Source: Medicago truncatula
Lineage: Eukaryota; Streptophyta; Magnoliopsida; Fabales; Fabaceae
Reading direction: 5' to 3'
Length of the DNA stretch: 64,000 nucleotides
NCBI RefSeq assembly: GCF_003473485.1
Contig: NC_053048.1
Span: 32,546,755 to 32,610,754 of the forward strand
Positions 60,171-64,000 of the stretch are shown here, one piece after another. Numbering within the stretch: the stretch's first letter is position 1; each line of letters starts with the position of its first letter. The translations under genes were made by a program, and so were the position numbers. The notes under the pieces are model-generated. The model made no database searches and was not told the DNA's origin. It saw nothing but the letters and a program-made list of their open reading frames with translations.

Positions 60171-60904
60171 GAATTAAAAGATGAATAGTGGAGAGAAAAT
60201 CAACGCCAAAATTTGCGTGTAATCTGACCTAGAATGGTCCTCCCCAACCCCTAGGGTTTTTGGTATCACCAAGGAAAAAAAATAGTTGCATAAAAATATG
60301 AAACATATGATTGATGTGAATGAGAACGTTGGCTAAATGATACGATGACACTTTTTAAATACACATTTTGTTGGAACACATGAAATGCTATAATGTGAGT
60401 TAAAAAAAGTTTCATTTCAACTTTTTAATTATTGCTCATTTATGAGATGAGGTCAAACCATTAATTTTGTAACGGTTAAATAATCTTAGTTGTTGGATCT
60501 AAAAGTTCATCTTTGGCTCCTCACCTATAAATAGAGCTTTCATTTCTCACTTCTTCTTACACCAAAAGTTCTCTTGAGTTGTCAAAGAACTTTTATCTCT
60601 TCTCCTTCATTTAGCTTATGTTGATGAGCTAATATTTTCTTCTCTCTCTTTTTGTGTACAATCAGATTTAAAGAGTGTTCTTATGACCATAGCCCATTTG
60701 AGAAATAATGTTCCTTTGGAATTAAGAATGGTCTTAAAAACATAGTCACTTCAGTAAATTTTGTCCCTTCGAAAATAAGAGTATTCTTAAGATCATAGTC
60801 CCTTTCGAGATAAAGTGTCCCTTCGAAAAATAAGAATGATCTTAAGAATATAGTTTTTATTTTTTTTATTTTTTATGTTTTATGCCTTTTGAGAAGTTAT
60901 AGGT
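60171..60904. other. Repeat-like spacer
   Basis: Around 60520-60680 the text CACCTATAAATAGAGCTTTC followed by C/T-rich sequence resembles a promoter or LTR region but no partner was found. From 60685 to 60865 a roughly 70-75-base unit (GTCCCTTCGAAAATAAGAGT, ATTCTTAAGATCATAG) repeats two to three times. No gene. Confidence 0.4.
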
Positions 60905-61018
60905 TAGAGTGGTGGAAACACCATATTAGAGTGGTCTTAGTACCATATAAGAGTGATCTTAGTATCATAATAGAGTGACATTAATATCATATTGGAGTGG
61001 TCTTAACACCATATTTAA
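60905..61018 (+). repeat. Short tandem repeat, about 22-bp unit
   Basis: The unit TAGAGTGGTCTTAGTACCAT (with variants GAGTGATCTTAGTATCATAA, GAGTGACATTAATATCATAT, GAGTGGTCTTAACACCATAT) recurs about five times. Confidence 0.75.
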
Positions 61019-61045
61019 AAGTGTATTTCTATAACAGATTCTATA

Positions 61046-61142
61046 GTGTAATATGACTCTGATACAGTTGTAGGTGGGTTGTTTTATCATGGGGGCGTCG
61101 TGGTTGATAGTATGAAACAATGTTGAGCGTTTTATGAGTTTG

Positions 61143-61196
<54 letters not shown>

Positions 61197-61395
61197 ATGA
61201 AGAGTTGATGGCGTGTTAGTGGGTGTTTAAGGGATGTTTGTAATGATTTCTCTAAATCAGCGTGCACCACTAAATGGAGGGAAGAGAAAGTGTCTGTTGC
61301 ACGCCTCCTTTCTAATAGTGCAATATGACTCTAATACAGTTGTAACTGTAATGTTTAATCCTACAGGCGTCGTGATTGATAGTTTGCTTGCATAA
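61046..61395 (+). repeat. Direct repeats of about 80 bp flanking a (GA)n tract
   Basis: AATATGACTCTGATACAGTT ... GGCGTCGTGGTTGATAGT at 61046-61110 matches AATATGACTCTAATACAGTT ... GGCGTCGTGATTGATAGT at 61320-61385. Between them is a (GA)n microsatellite at 61141-61194. The arrangement could be a tandem duplication. Confidence 0.65.
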
Positions 61396-61625
61396 TTTTT
61401 GGGCAGTGCCACGAAACGTCTTAAAAGAGATACCTAGTCCGGGACTCAGCTTAGAAATGTAATGAAAGGTCAATTAAAAAAGTATTCAATTATTATGATT
61501 ATAAAATTTATTATACAATCGCCTTTTAAGTGTGTTAAAAGACAAATACAACACATTGATATATTACAATATTTTCTACATATCAAATTAAATCTTATTT
61601 TTTATGTGCGTGGAAGGAAAAATAT

Positions 61626-61888
61626 ATGGCGGCAACTCGAAAGTTTATTTATGTTTTGAGTCACTTTCTTTTCTTATTTCTTGTCACCAAAATAACTGAC
61701 GGTAAGTTATCAATTTTCAACCTTCTCAGATTTCATTCTTTGTTTTATGGTTAGTACACAAAAATGTATCATTATCTTTTTTCATTGCAGCTAGAGTATG
61801 TAAATCAGACAAAGATTGTAAGGATATAATAATATACAGGTATATACTCAAGTGTCGTAATGGTGAGTGTGTAAAAATTAAAATATAA
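61626..61888 (+). CDS. Nodule-specific cysteine-rich (NCR) peptide, 4-Cys type
   Basis: Two exons, 61626-61701 and 61791-61888, joined GT-AG (ACTGACG|GTAAGT; ATTGCAG|CTAGAG), give a 57-residue secreted peptide. Residues 1-26 are a signal peptide (MAATRKFIYVLSHFLFLFLV, then TKITDA) very like the conserved NCR signal. The intron falls at the signal/mature border, as in NCR genes. The mature part has four cysteines, C-x5-C (CKSDKDC) and C-x4-C (CRNGEC), the NCR spacing, and nine Lys/Arg against four acidic residues, so it is cationic (about +5). NCR peptides are made in infected nodule cells of IRLC legumes, enter symbiosomes and drive bacteroid differentiation. AATAAA-type signals follow at 62028-62040. 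The gene is too short for simple ORF finding. Expression is unknown. Confidence 0.9.
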
Positions 61889-62109
61889 ACATGTCAAACT
61901 AAGAAGAATTGCGTTAGCAAAAAAGAATTATACAATAATTATATGTACCCAATAATTGTATTTCTTTTTTCGAATTTCATGGACCTTATAATTATGATAA
62001 TCATGTGCTCTAAGATGATGGCCATGAAATAAAATAAAGTAATAAAGAGTTTTATTTATAATTTTTTCTTATCTCATAAATTTGGAGTATCACCATGACA
62101 TGCAATCTA
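61889..62109. other. NCR 3' region
   Basis: Probable NCR 3' UTR (polyadenylation-like AAATAAAATAAAG near 62028) and spacer before the duplicated block. Confidence 0.5.
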
Positions 62110-62610
62110 GACATATTACACCTTTTCACAAATGTTGTTTATGTTAGTAGATAAGTTCAAATAAGTCAATCTAAACAAACCAAATATGTGAAATCAATAG
62201 CACATAACAAACAAACAGTTTCAAATTTCAAAAGCTACAAACAGTACCAAGTAAAATCACGTAAATTGATCCCCGTGAGCTTAGCTCAGTTGGTAGGGAT
62301 ATTGCATATTATATGCAGGGGCTGGGGTTCGAACCCCAGATACTCCACTTCTCCACAATTTAATTGTGTAAGCTCTAGCCACTAGGCTACTTGACAAAAA
62401 AAAAAAAAAATCACATAAATTGCACAAATCTATGCCAAGCAAAAGGAACCTACGAAAAATATAGAAGTAATACACAACTTCCACTACATCACACTACAAT
62501 CTCAATCGCAAGTGTTTTTTTAACCCTAAACATAGAGAGAGTTACTAGAAGAAGGGAAAACGAAAGCGACGATTGAAGAGAGAAGTGAGTGTGTGTTGTT
62601 GAGGTTGAGA
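62110..62610 (-). repeat. Duplicated block, copy 2 (orphan PAC1 promoter-side segment)
   Basis: Partial copy of 56200-56605: the right end of a MITE, the intron start and the leader exon of PAC1. Shared landmarks are CACACTACAATCTCAATCGC, AACCCTAAACA, CGATTGAAGAGAGA and TGTGTTGTTGAGGTTGAG. The leader splice donor survives (CTA|GTAACTC in place of CTG|GTAACTC). No proteasome coding sequence follows. On the minus strand it points towards the 3' end of the NCR gene. It was interrupted later by a SINE. Confidence 0.8.
62269..62407 (+). mobile_element. SINE insertion with TSD and empty paralogous site
   Basis: 139 bp starting ATCCCCGTGAGCTTAGCTCA (tRNA-like head), then the B box GGGGTTCGAACCCCAG, a hairpin around CACAATTTAATTGTG, AGCTCTAGCCACTAGGCTAC, TTGAC and a poly-A tail. 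It is flanked by AAATCACGTAAATTG (62254-62268) and AAATCACATAAATTG (62408-62422). The unduplicated site is present in copy 1 of the block (near 56326: AAATCACATGAATTACAC), proving insertion after the duplication. Confidence 0.9.
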
Positions 62611-63144
62611 AGGTGGTTGCGTTGAGACCTACATTATCCCTCGACAAATGCTAGCAATTACTTGTTTTTTTTTTTTTTGTTGACAGAAGCAATTATTTGA
62701 ATTAAGTGAGTGTATGTTGTTAAATTAATATTTACTCATCACCTCTATTTTTTTAACTTAAATTAATTGAACTATCAAATCTCATAGAATTCAGGTAAAC
62801 ATGAATAATAAATTTAGAATTAACCGTTTTAAGTTAGAATTAGTTTTGTTTGTAGGAGGCATGTCAATCTTCGCAGAACCCCATCAACATGAAAAATTAT
62901 ATAAATTTCTATTCTGTTAATTATATTAGTTGATAAAAAAAGTAAAATAAAATAATAAAACAAATATAATATTACGAGATTATTTCAAACATCTATACAA
63001 CATTTAAAGAAAATAATCCCTTTCAATTATTTTGGGTTGACTTTTTCTCTTTTCAAAAATGCCTTAAATTTTCAATACAAATAACATATGTAACAAATAG
63101 ATAAGAATAAATTTAAATATTAAAAAAATGTAACAAACATGGTA

Positions 63145-63149
<5 letters not shown>
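62611..63149. other. AT-rich intergenic DNA
   Basis: No gene or element recognised. Confidence 0.5.

Positions 63150-63193
<44 letters not shown>
63150..63193. repeat. (AT)n microsatellite
   Basis: About 21 TA dinucleotides in a row. It may vary between individuals. Confidence 0.9.
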
Positions 63194-63195
<2 letters not shown>

Positions 63196-63559
63196 GTTTT
63201 TTTTCTCCCTTTATTATTTAAAAAGTGTAACAAACTAGATGAATATATTTATACTTACTTTTTCATTATCTCATTTATACCCTTAAACAATTTTTCCTAT
63301 AATAAAGATTGTTGTTGATGTCATTAAAAAAAGAATTTAGATTATATTTTTTTGTTATTTTATTTTTTTTGGTCAGGATTATATTTTTTTGTTATATTGT
63401 TGGTGTTATTAAAATAGATAATCATGGTTAGTTTGGTTTGTTATAACTTGAAAGCAACAAACATTTATATTTTTAGTTTTTCCTTCATTTTTTTATATTT
63501 TTAATTTTAATCATAAATCTTTAATTTTAATCATAAATCAAACATTCATAAAAAAAACA

Positions 63560-63635
63560 CCGTTTATAATTTTGAAAACGTTGATCCAATAAAAGAACGG
63601 AAAGACGGGCACGCGAGTATCCATATTTTCACTAG
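63560..63635 (+). mobile_element. Helitron 3' terminus
   Basis: AAAGAACGGAAAGACGGGCA, then a CACGCGAGTATCC hairpin-like region, CATATTTTCACTAG and a following T. The layout and wording match the Helitron 3' end on the other strand at 28275-28320 (GAGCGGACAGATGGACACGA ... CTGCTAG|T), so both belong to one family. The body of this copy upstream is not recognisable; possibly a non-autonomous element. Confidence 0.65.
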
Positions 63636-64000
63636 TTATATATAAAAATACGTCTACACATATTATGTAAAAAGACAAATAATATTAAATGTATGTATAT
63701 AAAAATATAAAATAAATTTTATGGTATTTATCAGAGAGGGGAGTATGAACCCGGTCCCCACCCTCGCACTAGCTTTCAAGGAGAAAAAAATAAGAATCGC
63801 CAAATGAAGTGGTCTCTATATATCTCCATTTACGAATATAAGTTGACATCTCAAGATACTCTACCTTAAAAAATAACTTTACATGTCTAATTTTTTTATG
63901 TGTGTCTAAAATTAATTTTACATATCACAAAAAGGAATTCATCACATGTAGTTATTTATTATTTAAACAACCAATATTAATATATTAATCGTTAATTTGT
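63636..64000. other. Window end, nothing recognised
   Basis: AT-rich DNA with a short GC-richer stretch at 63740-63790 (GGGGAGTATGAACCCGGTCC) that may be part of a dispersed repeat. No gene. Confidence 0.4.

Noticed and set aside
60520-60680. Promoter-like TATAAATAGAGC with C/T-rich leader upstream of the NCR gene
   Set aside because: It is 1 kb from the NCR start with many stops and repeats between; more likely part of a decayed LTR-like repeat, but this could not be shown.

Overview
The window is plant nuclear DNA, almost certainly from an inverted-repeat-clade legume such as Medicago. The reasons are AT-rich intergenic DNA, GT-AG introns, plastid ferritin, PYL and TBL genes, dense MITEs and tRNA-derived SINEs and, most specifically, a small two-exon gene for a nodule-specific cysteine-rich (NCR) type peptide at 61626-61888. 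I recognise the families from sequence alone; no database was searched.

Intact-looking host genes, left to right: a one-finger C2H2 repressor-type protein (3124-3939, -); an acidic protein of unknown role with three repeated motifs (10155-11220, +); 40S ribosomal protein eS4 with five coding exons and a telo-box (13906-16509, +); chloroplast ferritin with eight exons and an iron-response (IDRS-like) promoter site (20874-23535, -); tRNA-Gly(GCC) (24894-24964, +); a DUF538 protein of the At5g01610 type (25248-27904, -); a single-exon PYL abscisic acid receptor (40952-41512, +); a TBL/DUF231 O-acetyltransferase with five exons (50204-53651, +); 20S proteasome alpha-4/PAC1 with a 1.5-kb 5'-UTR intron (54243-54995, -); and the NCR peptide gene. 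These are ordinary dispersed plant genes that do not form a pathway. Broken or partial host genes are a plant-mobile-domain gene (12319-13002), a Ve/Cf-like LRR receptor (17125-18010), an unrecognised two-exon fragment (19326-20163) and another fragment at 39530-39760.

The rest is transposon-rich. A complete-looking CACTA element (30678-34240, 3-bp target duplication GCT) carries exon pieces of serine hydroxymethyltransferase, of mitochondrial ribosomal protein L13 and of a third unknown gene. Four Mutator-like elements keep readable 9-bp target duplications (1082, 7556, 9753, 18758). There are two Helitron ends (28275, 63635), one next to a helicase remnant, several L1 and RTE LINE pieces, SINE copies (one dated by an empty paralogous site), two copia-type fossils, and foldback elements including a tandem dimer of two 143-bp units at 47163-47452.

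The points most worth a second look are the unannotated NCR gene, the orphan copy of the PAC1 promoter/5'UTR just beyond it (62120-62610) pointing back at it, the gene-capturing CACTA and the set of Mutator-like foldbacks.
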